Shown here: piece by piece, positions 25,575-36,627 of the stretch
How positions within the stretch are numbered: the stretch's first letter is position 1
Layout of the letters: each line of letters begins with the position of its first letter
Assembly: GCF_003672135.1 (NCBI RefSeq)
Contig: NC_039517.1
Location: 8,821,601-8,885,600 of the forward strand
Origin: Ooceraea biroi
Taxonomy: Eukaryota; Arthropoda; Insecta; Hymenoptera; Formicidae
DNA: 64,000 bases
Reading direction: 5' to 3'
Notes under the pieces: generated by a model
The model's database searches: none
Told to the model about the DNA's origin: nothing
The model's input: the letters and a program-made list of their open reading frames with translations, nothing else
Made by a program: the position numbers and the translations under genes

Positions 25575-26033
25575 ACTCTCGTCGTTTCGAGTTGCACTCG
25601 CGACGCTCATTTCGTCCGCGACAAATAACCAACGCGATCTCGATAGTCACATCATGCGGCACTCCCGGCACTCGTTGCACTCGCAACACTCACTCGCGAG
25701 ACGAGCGAACAAACGCGAAACGCGACGACCGACCGTCCGTATTGCGTCCGATACTGCGTGAACTTGGTTAGGTCAGTTCCGAAAAGCGGAGTCGCTTCGC
25801 GACGACTTCACGACGCGCCGCGCATCCTGCCGATAATCGCCCCCGCGATTCGGCTAATCGCTGCCGCTTCGCTTCGCAATTATATTATCCCTCGACTCGA
25901 AAATCCACTGGTATCATCGAATGATGAATAACCACGAAACTGCCGCACGGTTGTCGCGGTCGTTCGCGCGCGAATCGCGGACGCAATGGTAAAAAAGCGC
26001 GAAACGATTCCGGGAAGCCGCTGTACTAGCGCG
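25575..26033. other. Spacer inside the second inverted repeat
   Basis: GC-rich DNA with many CGCGA-type words. No gene is seen. It leads directly into the tandem duplication that begins at 26034. Confidence 0.6.
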
Positions 26034-26420
26034 AACGTCTCGCGGCTGACTTCGCGACAGCGACCACGCGAGTCATATTAATTATTAATAAAGGGCAATT
26101 ACGCCGGGATATCAATGCGATTATCGTCGACTGACGTGCCAGCGGCACTAAATAACGTGATAACAATTAATCGAGGATAAATTGCAGCGGATTATTAGTT
26201 GGAGGATACAGACTAGTCGCCAACGTCTCGCGGCTGACTTCGCGACAGCGACCACGCGAGTCATTTTAATTATTAATGACGTATTCGAAGGGACAATTAC
26301 TCCGTGATATCAATGCGATTATCGTCGACTGACGTGCCAGCGGCACTAAATAACGTGATAACAATTAATCGAGGATAAATTGCATCGGATTATTAGACGT
26401 TGGAGCACAGAGACTAGTCG
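26034..26420. repeat. Tandem duplication, two ~190-bp units
   Basis: Unit 1 covers 26034-26219 and unit 2 covers 26222-26420. Each begins AACGTCTCGCGGCTGACTTC and ends GACTAGTCG. Unit 2 carries an extra GACGTATTCGAA-like insertion after ATTATTAAT and a few substitutions. The units share a long identical core around ATCAATGCGATTATCGTCGA. Confidence 0.93.
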
Positions 26421-26633
26421 AGGTTCGCTCTACTTGAACCACTGTTCATTTTGAATTACCTCCCCCTCCGGCTTTCTTCTCCAGTTCGAACTATCTCGCG
26501 CTACATCGCGACGTTTCGGAGTCAGCGCTCGAGCTCGTTTCGCGATCTTTAACTGCGTCCGCGCCTCACGCACGCCGATCACCGATCGCGAGTGCCGAGT
26601 CGCGTGGGAGGACGTCGCGGAGCACCGCGGAGC

Positions 26634-26750
26634 GCGAGATCGCGATCGAACGAGGCCGTTCGATATCCGTGTCCGTTGCCCTTTGCCACCCGCCATTACG
26701 GGTTTGCGAAAGATCGGCGTTACGTCGCGTTTTCGCGTTCTCGCACGTCG
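26634..26750 (+). repeat. Right arm of the second inverted repeat
   Basis: Reverse-complement partner of 25461-25574, ending at TCTCGCACGTCG. In one frame both arms read a related basic peptide containing ITG(L/F)RKIGV(T/A)SRFRVLARR. Confidence 0.88.
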
Positions 26751-29700
26751 AAACTCCGTGTCCCGTGCCGTCGACGACATTCGTCGTGAAAAAAGTGAAG
26801 TGAAAAAGTGCAGTGTTCACTCTAAATGGATTACGGGAAGAATTCAGCGCTGGAAAGAAGCAATAACGGCGATTGCGGATCATCTGTAACGGTAAATAAA
26901 TTCAATTACCACGTTAAATCGCGAATTATTATGTAATTCCGTAATCGCGCGGATTTGTGCCATCTCATATTATAATGTTACATATAAAAAATCGTGCAAG
27001 TTTAATGCAAATATACGACGTTTTTGCATTAAAATTATAGGATAGCAAGATTGGGATCGCCGATCGAATAACAATATAAATATGTGTCATTCGAAATTAA
27101 ATATATTAAAATTATAATTAAAATATATTAAATTAAAATTAAATATATTTGCAATTCGCAAATCGAGGATGATTTACGATATCGCTACGACAATGCGGTT
27201 GAATTATTAGAAGCAAGATAAGCATGCGATTGAACGTAATAATTGATTGTCATTACATAATTCAACGTGATCACACGCGATTCAGCCGAACAGTATTCCC
27301 CGAAATGAATCGACGCTTCCCCCTAATTTCGTGATAATCTTGTCGCGTCTCCACTTTGGCGAGATCGCGCGTCTCTCTGTCTCATCCACCTCACGCCTTT
27401 TAACGTCACTTTAACGCGGCGATACCGATCTGCCGGTCTGTCGTCCTCATGGCTCTCTTCGATGATGACGCCGACGACGACGAGCACGACAGCAATTCGG
27501 CATCGTTGATCGGTCACTCGCGATTTTCCGGAGGGGAGTTTTCGAGAAACCGACCTGCCAACCGTTCGCGCCAAGTCATCGCGCTAATCCTTATTTAACC
27601 CCCGAGTTTATCGGCCCGAATCGGGCCGGGATTAACTTAAACGGCGTGCCGACGCATAATAGAGCACACGAGGAGACTTAACGCCACTTAACACCGAGGC
27701 CCACTTCTTTTCCGTTCGGGCCTCCCTCCCCTCGGCCCCTCCCCCCGTTGTCTTTTATCTTGATGGAGACCCGCGAACGAGGAGTTGTCAGTGCTTTTGT
27801 ACCTGCGCGGATGCGCGCCTCGATGGGGTTTTTTGTAATGGAAATCGAGTGAGGAATTCGGGCTTGATTTACAGACGGCCGAGGGGAGAGAGGGAGGAGA
27901 GGGAGGAGAGGGAAGCGACTAGGATATCCCTCGGATCGGTTATCGACACTCGAGACGCGTTTCAATCCGCGGAAACTGCATCGCCGGCCAAATTGAAATG
28001 TCGCTCGCGCGTCCGGGAGAGTCACTTCGCCCTGCGACGGCATGTAACGAAATATTTCAGAAGCACGCTAATCCGACGATCAAGAGTTTTCCGTACCACC
28101 GTGGGAATAAGGTGTGAAAATTCTTCTACGGTTTCTGCGGTTTGTGATAAGTCCGTATCCCCGAAAGAGGCTCTACACGTCGTGAAAACTTTACGTAGCT
28201 TTTTATTTTTTCACTCTTTAAATCTTCTTATATAACGATATTCATTTTCGGTTATCTATGGGATATTACTTTTGCAGGAGAAGAGTGCAGAAAAATCAGA
28301 ATATTATTTGCTTTTTATTGTTGATATTATGTTGATATTCGGACGAGATAATGAATTTCGGAACAATACTTTCGTATATTTAATTTTTTTATTAGTACAA
28401 CAGGCATTAATTAATTAATCTAACAATCCCCCGTGCAGTTTCACATAACCAGCCACCGTTATAATTAAGGCTGAATAGACGTAAATCCACAGGTGACGCC
28501 GAATCCACGTTGAATTGCGATTTTCATTTCACAATTTGCATCGACTCGTGAAGACTCGCGCGAATACAATCACCGTTGATAATCATTATTATTACCGCTC
28601 TGATTAAACAACGCGCTTCCGCGAAGCAGCGACACGGAACGAGCAGCGTGTGTAACTTATAGCTGCGAACGTGGGACGTTTAATGAGGAATTTGCATGAC
28701 ATTACGGCCGAACCCCTGCACGAGGAACGGACTAATGCCCGCGACTTTCGGCATAATAGCGCGGCAATGAGCGCCTGCAGCCCGGGCTCTCTAACCGGTC
28801 GTAAAAAATCGCGGCCACTTATGTCTATGCTAATTTTATTTCCCGGCGAGACCAATTGCGTCACTAAATCAAAATGAAGGCGCGCAGAGCTGACGAAGAG
28901 AATAATTGCGAACGCGAGGCGAGGGAAAAAAAAGAGAGAATGAGATGGAGCATGAACGCGTCGTCGTTGATGAATTTTTGTCGTAATGGCGAGAGAAGGC
29001 TCTTCACTCCTGAAAATGTAAATTAATGACGTTTTCCGCCGTGAGTCAGTATATCGAGCACGAATATCGGAGTATGTTTCTTTTTCTCCCGAGCAATTGG
29101 ATCCTCCAATATGCGCTTCCGCTTCGTCCTCCGGCTCCTCTTCCTGATTTCACGATTTCATCGATAAGGCAAAAATTTAATTGACAAGTCTCTTTGCCTC
29201 GCGTGGATAATAACGCAACCTTAGCCTCGCACGAATGTGGCTTTAATTGAAGCACGGTGCGTAACGAAATTAATTTCGCGGAGCCGCGAAACTCACGCGG
29301 GGATTGACGATTAATTTTGAATGATTATTTGCGAAATAACGCCGGTGCGCTGGAATAACCGAATTTTTTAAATATCTCATATTCCGACGGGCCGTTAGTT
29401 ATAATTACGTGACGTGAATTTTATTTGATGCGGTTGCGAGCAAACGAATGCACGCGCGTTCAATCGCAAACAATCGGATTTCGTGTCGATTATTGCTTGT
29501 CCATTATCGGAACATTTTCTACATTCTTAACATATTCGTTCGAGAGACAATTTTCAATTTGCCGACTGTACCGCGCGTGTCACTGAGAAATTAATATTTT
29601 TGTCAATATTGTCGAATAATTATTCTTTGTTGCATTGCAGTGTGGGTATAACGCACTCTTCCACGCGTGTTGCTTTAATAATCATCGAACGCGATTCCCG

Positions 29701-32700
29701 CGTCACATCCATTACTTTTATTGACAACGAAATCGCGCAAAGCTTTGTCAAACGTTCACTTGACACGTTCGCACCGCGTGCTACAAGTAGATAACGTTAC
29801 AATAAACTGAAATAACATAAACAACGATATCGAACACAGTTAATTCAATTTTATACCTATCTCCGGTTTAGCGGCTCGAGAAAATCTCGTGACGACTCTT
29901 CAATTAATTACACGCTTCGACGATCTCGCTTCAATGCGACTCTCTTCCTGACCCCATATAATATTACATTATAAAACATTCGTACGCGTCTGAAAACGAG
30001 CGGAACAGTGGCCATTCTCAGAGGTAGTCGGCGTGCTCTGTTTGCGTGAACGCGAACAGTTCCTTTTGTGAAAGAGTGCATTGCGTGTCGATCGCTCGTC
30101 GGTCTCCCCGGTACTCGAGCAAAAGAGCCGTGCTTAATTAATGAGGCCCTTCTGGGTCGCATTGTTTGTCACATTGCGCGCCTCCTCTGTAGGAGCCACC
30201 GGCCCCTGTTTGCAGTTCGATTCGAGAACGACGACGATTCGGCCTGGCAAGTGAACCGTTAAAGCCGCGTCGAGTGCTCCTCACTCGCCTCCACTCTCGT
30301 CGAGTAGATCAAGTGCACCTGGTTATACATCGAGTCGACTTCCCGTGAGCTCTAATAAGATCGTTAAATTTGTGTATTCAGCAACCGAGCTAAAGGAACT
30401 CGTCGGCAGTCTCTCGAGAGTGCTGTCGCCAGCATCTTCGAATACCTATGTATGTGTTTGCAAACGGCAGAATATTTACGAAGAAAAAATTATATCCGTG
30501 AAAGACGGCAGGATCTAAAAATTTATTGAAAAATGTTCGAGTTTCCTGAAAGTTAAATTGTGAAATAATTATTTTATCGAAAAATGAGCACGTATGTAAT
30601 ATTGATGTGATTTTGATTTGATGTAATATTAGTAGTTCGCGTGCCCTTTGGAAAAATTTGGCCAGACCATGTCGCGTGACGACTGCTTCGTGTGATCGTC
30701 TGCTATCACGAATACGAAATCAGGGTGGTTAAAGCACGAAATATTGCTGTACAGTATATGGAAATACATTTAGTCATTTATTTCTCCTCTCGCGTATTCC
30801 CCGCGTTATCATCTTGCGAAACTTTAAAGAGGCCTCATTAAAACAGAGCAGACCGGTGCATTAAACTTCTTGAATCGCTTTCGCGTAATGTAAGCGGTAA
30901 ATCATAGCACCATGAGACACGTCCGAACTTTCGGCAAGAAACAAAATTCCGCAAAGTAATTCCACAAATCTATTCGTCGTATCTTTTGTTAACATTAGCT
31001 CCACAAGGAAGTTTCGCAATTTACCTGAAAATCACCTCTCAAAAGCCACAAAGAGTCTCAATCGATTATTTTTTAATATGATTTAAAAGAGAAACGGAAA
31101 TTACATCAAGAAATTGTTTTAAATGCGGAGAGATTTAATTTACACGTCGTTTTTGTGAAAGATATTTCAGCATAAGATTGCAAGCGTCATCAGATCGAGT
31201 ACGTTCTGAAATATTTGCAAAGCGACTAATCGACGAAAACCGAATGTGTCGTGACAGTCGATATTCAGCGACGAGGTAATCTTACCACAATGGTGTGTGT
31301 CGTTGATCAAGTAAATTCCTTGGTTAAAGGAGACGTATTTCGGCTGGGTCCCCATTCGCATTCAGGTACACGGTCTCAGGTTCACGCCCCCTGGGCATTT
31401 GACATTGGTTTGCGGTCCTTGCAGTCGGGTATTTGCGTTGTCGAGCATACGAGGAGACTAGCTCCGCCAGCGGGTTGTTAAATGGATTATCGACGGTGAC
31501 ACAATAACCGTCCTTCTGCGTTTTGACTCCGCGCTCGCGATCGATTGCCCTCTCTGCTATTCGAGGGAAGGAATCAGTAATCTCCTCGTCCTGAACCGTT
31601 GTTACACTGGATATCTCTAGATGCAGATGGAAAACGTACGTCCCACGCTAAAGCCAGGTCGATTAATTCTGCTAGTAAACGAGTTTTTCTGCAACCTTCG
31701 CATTCTTCTCGTGTTCTTCCGATTAAACAACCCTTTCGGAAAGGGACAAAGTAGCAGTAGTAAAACCAAGCTCCTTTTAGACATCAGAACGATCTTAGAA
31801 GATCGATTTTAGTTCAGCAGAGAAATATGTTTGTCATGTAATTTTGTTGCGCTACGTAAAAATTGCAAGATTGATTCGAAATTACGCTGCAGGAGATTTA
31901 GCAAATAATAGAAAGTCGGAGTAAACACAGAGAAAAATTCTGCTCTCTTGCTCTCTTTCTGTGACGGTTTTATCCTGCAGAACAAACTCGAGATACGTTC
32001 AACACAAGTCACGGAATAAACGTTGCGTTTCACGGGATACGTAGAGAACGTCCGACGATGTTGGAAATTCATCGCGTCTTATTTCTTTCTCTCTCTTTTC
32101 TTCTCGTTCTATGCGATTACATTCGTTCGTTCGTCTTAATGGAATCTCCAAACGTCGCGCAAAGGCGCGGAAAATTCGTTTGAAAATAATGCGCCGTTCT
32201 CAGGATCCCGTCTCTCATGAGAAATTACGTGAAAGAGCGCGCGCTCGATCACCCGCGAATACCATGATGACCACGCACACATACACACACTCAAAACGAA
32301 AAGAGAGCACACAGAGTGAGTTGTAAAAGAAATGAAAAAAAGTCCATTTTTTACTTTTTTATTCTGTAATATTATTGTACACATAATTGTACACATCCGG
32401 GACATGAAAAGAACTTTATTGGACTGCACGTCACTCACTAGTGAAATAATCGCTCAATGCACGTTATCAGTGAAATAATCTCGAATAACCGCACAAATTT
32501 GTATTTGGAGCCAATACATGCATTATTTAAATATCGCAGTTAATACGAAAATTTTAGAGGGGTCACAGGCACGTTTTTCGTATGTAGGATCACATTAGTG
32601 CGGCACATGTGGAATACTGTACAGATGTGCGAAAGTAGCACGATATATACATTGATACTGCATAAATTTTATATCGCTTCGCATTTTGCGCGTCCAGATA

Positions 32701-33212
32701 TTCGGGATATTCCAGCAAGCAGATAGATTATAACGTGACGTTAATCGCAACGGAAAAAGAGAACAATAGGGAATGACCTCGTTTTCATCCTAGTTCAAAC
32801 GAGAAGGATACGCATATGCGTATACGTTGAACGGCGCGATGAAAAACCCGCGTATAATTATTAATGCGCTTTTTTAATCTCCGCTATCTGCAAATCGTAT
32901 TCGTTTAAATCGCTAAATCCTATTCGCAGACAAAACTGTGTGATCAACTTCCAGCAGAATATATTTACCGTGCGACAATAAAAGAAACTAGCAATTTATT
33001 ATTCGGCGGGATTCGGCGTGTGGATCGTAAAATCGATAGCGACGCAGTGATTCTCATAAAACGGTCGGACTACCGTTTAATGGCTCGTTAAAACGGTCAT
33101 ATCCGACCAGCCCAACTAGTTCCGTAACCAAACAGAGATCAGCAGTTATGGGCATTCATCAGGCCCACGGGCTACACGGTTATAATTTTTCTTGAGTACA
33201 CAAGCAGAAAAG
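26751..33212. other. Non-coding stretch, no gene seen
   Basis: About 6.5 kb of alternating AT-rich and GC-rich DNA. A short GGGAGGAGA tandem lies at about 27892-27914. There are only short frames and no motif that I can assign. It is probably intergenic regulatory DNA. Confidence 0.5.
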
Positions 33213-33527
33213 ATGATCGCCTCGGGGGCAAACGATACGTTCCAAAAACGTCTGCTGTATTATGCAGGCCGACATCTATTGAGAACAGCGTATCAAGCCG
33301 AGGAAGCTCGATATAAGCTCGCAAGTAGTTGTGAATTTCTCATGGGCTCGAGAGACGACGAGATCCGCGTCTTACATATTAGACTCGATTGCTTTGCACA
33401 ATTGCAGGCACCGCGGCAAATTCTTGAAATTCCTTTTAATTCAGATCGCTGTAAAATGCAAGCGTGTCGAGTTATAAATCCGGAAGAAATCGTAAGCGTA
33501 CAAATTGAGAACGCGCGACAGAATTAA
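33213..33527 (+). CDS. Weak candidate ORF of 104 residues, unrecognised
   Basis: ATG 33213 opens 104 codons to TAA at 33527. The product (start MIASGANDTFQKRLLYYAGR, end VSVQIENARQN) has a mixed, soluble-protein composition with helix-like stretches such as the AYQAEEARYKL segment. Unlike most frames in the window it is not dominated by Arg and Ser. There is no signal peptide, membrane segment or known motif, and no neighbouring exon was identified. It may be chance, a small orphan gene or an exon. Confidence 0.15.
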   Translation: MIASGANDTFQKRLLYYAGRHLLRTAYQAEEARYKLASSCEFLMGSRDDEIRVLHIRLDCFAQLQAPRQILEIPFNSDRCKMQACRVINPEEIVSVQIENARQN

Positions 33528-35338
33528 CTGACACAACCGCACGTCAATTGGCGTCTCGATGCACATCTCCTGCGCGATCGACGTTTCGATATAATAATTT
33601 TTCCCCCGATAGCCAGCCGAGTAAATGGCGCGGTTGATCCACTTCGGGGCTTGAGCCAACGATACAATCGCGTTGTATCTGACGTAAAGAGTATCCGAAG
33701 AGTATCGCCGCATCGCCGGCGAGGATCCCGGGATGCGAGGGGCGAGGGGCTGCGTGTGTTTGATCGAACCGAGCTATTGTGCGCGCGCGGCCTATAATAC
33801 GTCCGTGGAACGCCGTAGAGATCACGGGTGTGCCCCCGTGGGTGCCCTCATTGTTGGGCGCCCCGACGCGCGATGCGTACCCTCCGCTGTGTGCAGAAGT
33901 GCTTAATGTAATAATGAAATATAAAGATACCATCGGGAACTCGATGGCCCGTGTTCTTTGCTCGGCACACACGACCGGTCCTCGCCCGGCCGGATCTTCT
34001 TCCGCCGGGAATATCAATTAATAAGCTGAACGCGATCTTCCACCGATCTTCGTGACCACGAACAACGCGTAAATCAATCGCTACCGCTCGCTGCGCTTTC
34101 ACGCCAGTGTGCATGACGGGCGTTTGCCCGTTGATTTCACCCGACCCGACAGTGAATTACGAGAGATGAGACGAGTCGACGAGGATTAGCCGCGTTGCAG
34201 AACGAGCTCGAAAGGGCAAATGTCCCGTGACTTTTACTCCGTGATTCTACGGGATCGAGACATTGCTTCGTCTGAAGATCTGTAATTTAATGCCGAGTGT
34301 GCTGATTTCCCTGCTCGATTTAAGTTTTAAAGCTTTACGGTGTAACTTTCGTACGCGATACTCTGCATAATGTAGCTGTTTCGAAACGAAACAGAATTTG
34401 CTTCCTCCATTTACGTTTTAATTTATAATGCTTCCTCTGGTTTCGCTTGGTTGCACTATGCTCTTGATAATTTTATCATATTTGAGTATATTTTCTTCAT
34501 TTCTGTAAAGCTGTAAATCATGTCGATTTATGGTACATGTTATAATCTACGAAACGTATTTAATAATTTATAACAATTTCTCAACGAAATTGCACATTAT
34601 AATTGTAGAAATGTCGTTTAATTTCTATTCGATTCTATTTTTATGAGAAGACGACGAGTTCGTTAATTTTATATCGTCGTGATTTCGCCCGCGCGCGAAT
34701 AATTAATGAGGTCAAAGCTAACGCTGAAACGGCAATACGACCGGCAATAAAAGTCGACAGATCTAGCCGAGCATAATTCTCAGTTTATGGTCTCCGCACA
34801 GGTGCACTGATGGCCAGTCGGATTAAGTCGGGACCGGTAAGGATATATCAGACTGCTGTGGCGCCAGTGACACCAACGACAAATTCTTATCCGAGAATCG
34901 AGGCGTGAGAGTCATCAGTATTTTCTTTTGAGAATTAAGCCAAATGGATCCTGTCTCGGATGACAAAGCATTGTCGCTTTGTCTTCTTGCAGTTTCAGAC
35001 CGTCGCAGAAAATCCCCTTTAGAAACTATCTCGTTCATCTGAAATTTAAGAATTGCATTTGTACCAACTCTGGTGGAAAGAATTTCGATAAGCTTTTTCG
35101 CGCGTTTCAGATCGATTTATGAGTCTACGTGTAATTTATTTCTTCCACGAGCCACATACGGAATTAAGAGAATTCCAAAAATGCTGATATAGAAAATCGC
35201 GTAAAATGCCAAAGAATACAGAAGCGAGAATAAAATCAATATCTCGATTCGAAGCGAGGACCTCTGGCCTTAGGTTGCATTAGAATTCAACAATTTGTCA
35301 GAGAGCATCCTATTGCCCGCGTTCATGAAGAGGAGGGT
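33528..35338. other. Non-coding stretch, no gene seen
   Basis: GC-rich to about 34300, with both strands open for long stretches but no protein-like signal. It is more AT-rich to about 34700. Nothing was recognised. Confidence 0.5.
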
Positions 35339-35410
35339 CAGGTCAAGAGGGGTTACCGCTCGCCAGGTAAATTACATCACGCCTCACGGTATCCAGGTAG
35401 TCACCAGGTG
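35339..35410 (+). promoter_or_regulatory. Cluster of CAGGT motifs
   Basis: Four same-strand CAGGT words occur in 72 bases: CAGGTCA (35339), CAGGTAA (35364), CAGGTAG (35394) and CAGGTG (35405). CAGGTAG is the known site of the insect early activator Zelda, and CAGGTG is an E-box used by Snail and some bHLH factors. Enhancer activity is inference. Confidence 0.35.
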
Positions 35411-36258
35411 TCCGCGTACCGTATACCAGTGGAACCATAGAGCTATTCGAAGATTTTCGCTGCTCCTCCAGATTTCTTCAGTTTGGTCCCCTCGACCGGT
35501 GTCTTTTTGGGTACTCGCATGGTATGTTTCGCCACAATGCGAGACTCTATCCCGAACGTGTCGGCTTTGTCGGCGCCGCGCTGTCTCGGTCAGTTCCTTG
35601 ACAAATTGGCTGGAACGGGAGTACCCGGTGTTCCAGACCGAAAACACGTTTGTCTCCGTAGAAATATCGATACGCGTTCGGTTCCCGTTTTAATTCGTCG
35701 GTCGACTCTTCGTCGTTCATTCAGGAAGTCAACTTCGCGATCGTTGCGAGAAACGTCGTGACGTTCATTCGTCAGTGAGGAATTGGTACTCCGGAATTTT
35801 ATTGAATCTCTACGGCAGATGTATGCGCAATAAAAGTTTCGCCGTCTTCTCAAATAAGTAGAATGGATCGCGCAATATACATACTGTGCACTTCCTCGAG
35901 TACCATCCCCGAGTTGAGTAAAAGCATTTTTCAACTAGGCAACGCGGTTTCTTTTATTCGCGTTTTCCTGAAGGCGAACAGTAAAGCGAAAACCGAGAAA
36001 AGTGGCTAGTTTCCAGGCTCTTCGACGCGCACTTCCCGGTTTGAGTAAGGAAAACTTTTCAGCGGTTACTGTGCTAATAAGCGCTGGTTAACAAAAAACA
36101 TTCGTTCGCGATGTTCGAAGGTATTACGATAATTAGAGATGCATTTGATTTGAGCACAACGATCCCACCGGATCTTCAAAAATCGAACATCTTACGCTTT
36201 CGAGACTCCTGACCACACGACAGGTCGACGAAGCGTCATGGTTTCCAATTTGGGATAA

Positions 36259-36627
36259 ATGGCGACCACTCGAGAACGGTTGATTCGAGCCGCGCGAATC
36301 CGAAAAAGTCGTCGAAAGCAGCTGCCTCGTTCCACGCCGATTTCTCGCGTCAGGACCGATCGATTTGTCGGACGCGCAATGGATCCCCTATCGGGATTCG
36401 ACATGGTGGATCTCTCGAGGATCTTCGAAAGGTACGAAGGATTTCACGCCTCTTCACGAGGAGAGGCGCGCCCCGCGAAACGGCGGGCGAACATTTCCTC
36501 GAGTGCATTGCCGTCGTCGACGCAACCGACCGTGCACGAGGGAGAAGCCGGTGAAAGGCAAAAACTTGTGTACACGTGTGCGGGTACACCGTGGTTTTGG
36601 CTCGTTTACGTAGTCGTTTACGTATAG
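36259..36627 (+). CDS. Weak candidate ORF of 122 residues, unrecognised
   Basis: ATG 36259 (context AAATGGCGAC) opens 122 codons to TAG at 36627. The N-terminal 40 residues are very basic. The middle contains MDPLSGFDMVDLSRIFER from ATG 36379, followed exactly there by a donor-like AAG|GTACGA. The true coding part, if any, might therefore be a first exon ending near 36431. There is no known domain. The minus strand is also open here, which weakens the case. Confidence 0.15.
   Translation: MATTRERLIRAARIRKSRRKQLPRSTPISRVRTDRFVGRAMDPLSGFDMVDLSRIFERYEGFHASSRGEARPAKRRANISSSALPSSTQPTVHEGEAGERQKLVYTCAGTPWFWLVYVVVYV

Noticed and set aside
33544..34017. Minus-strand frame of about 157 codons
   Set aside because: It has no ATG at its opening, overlaps open frames on the other strand in GC-rich DNA, and shows no motif.
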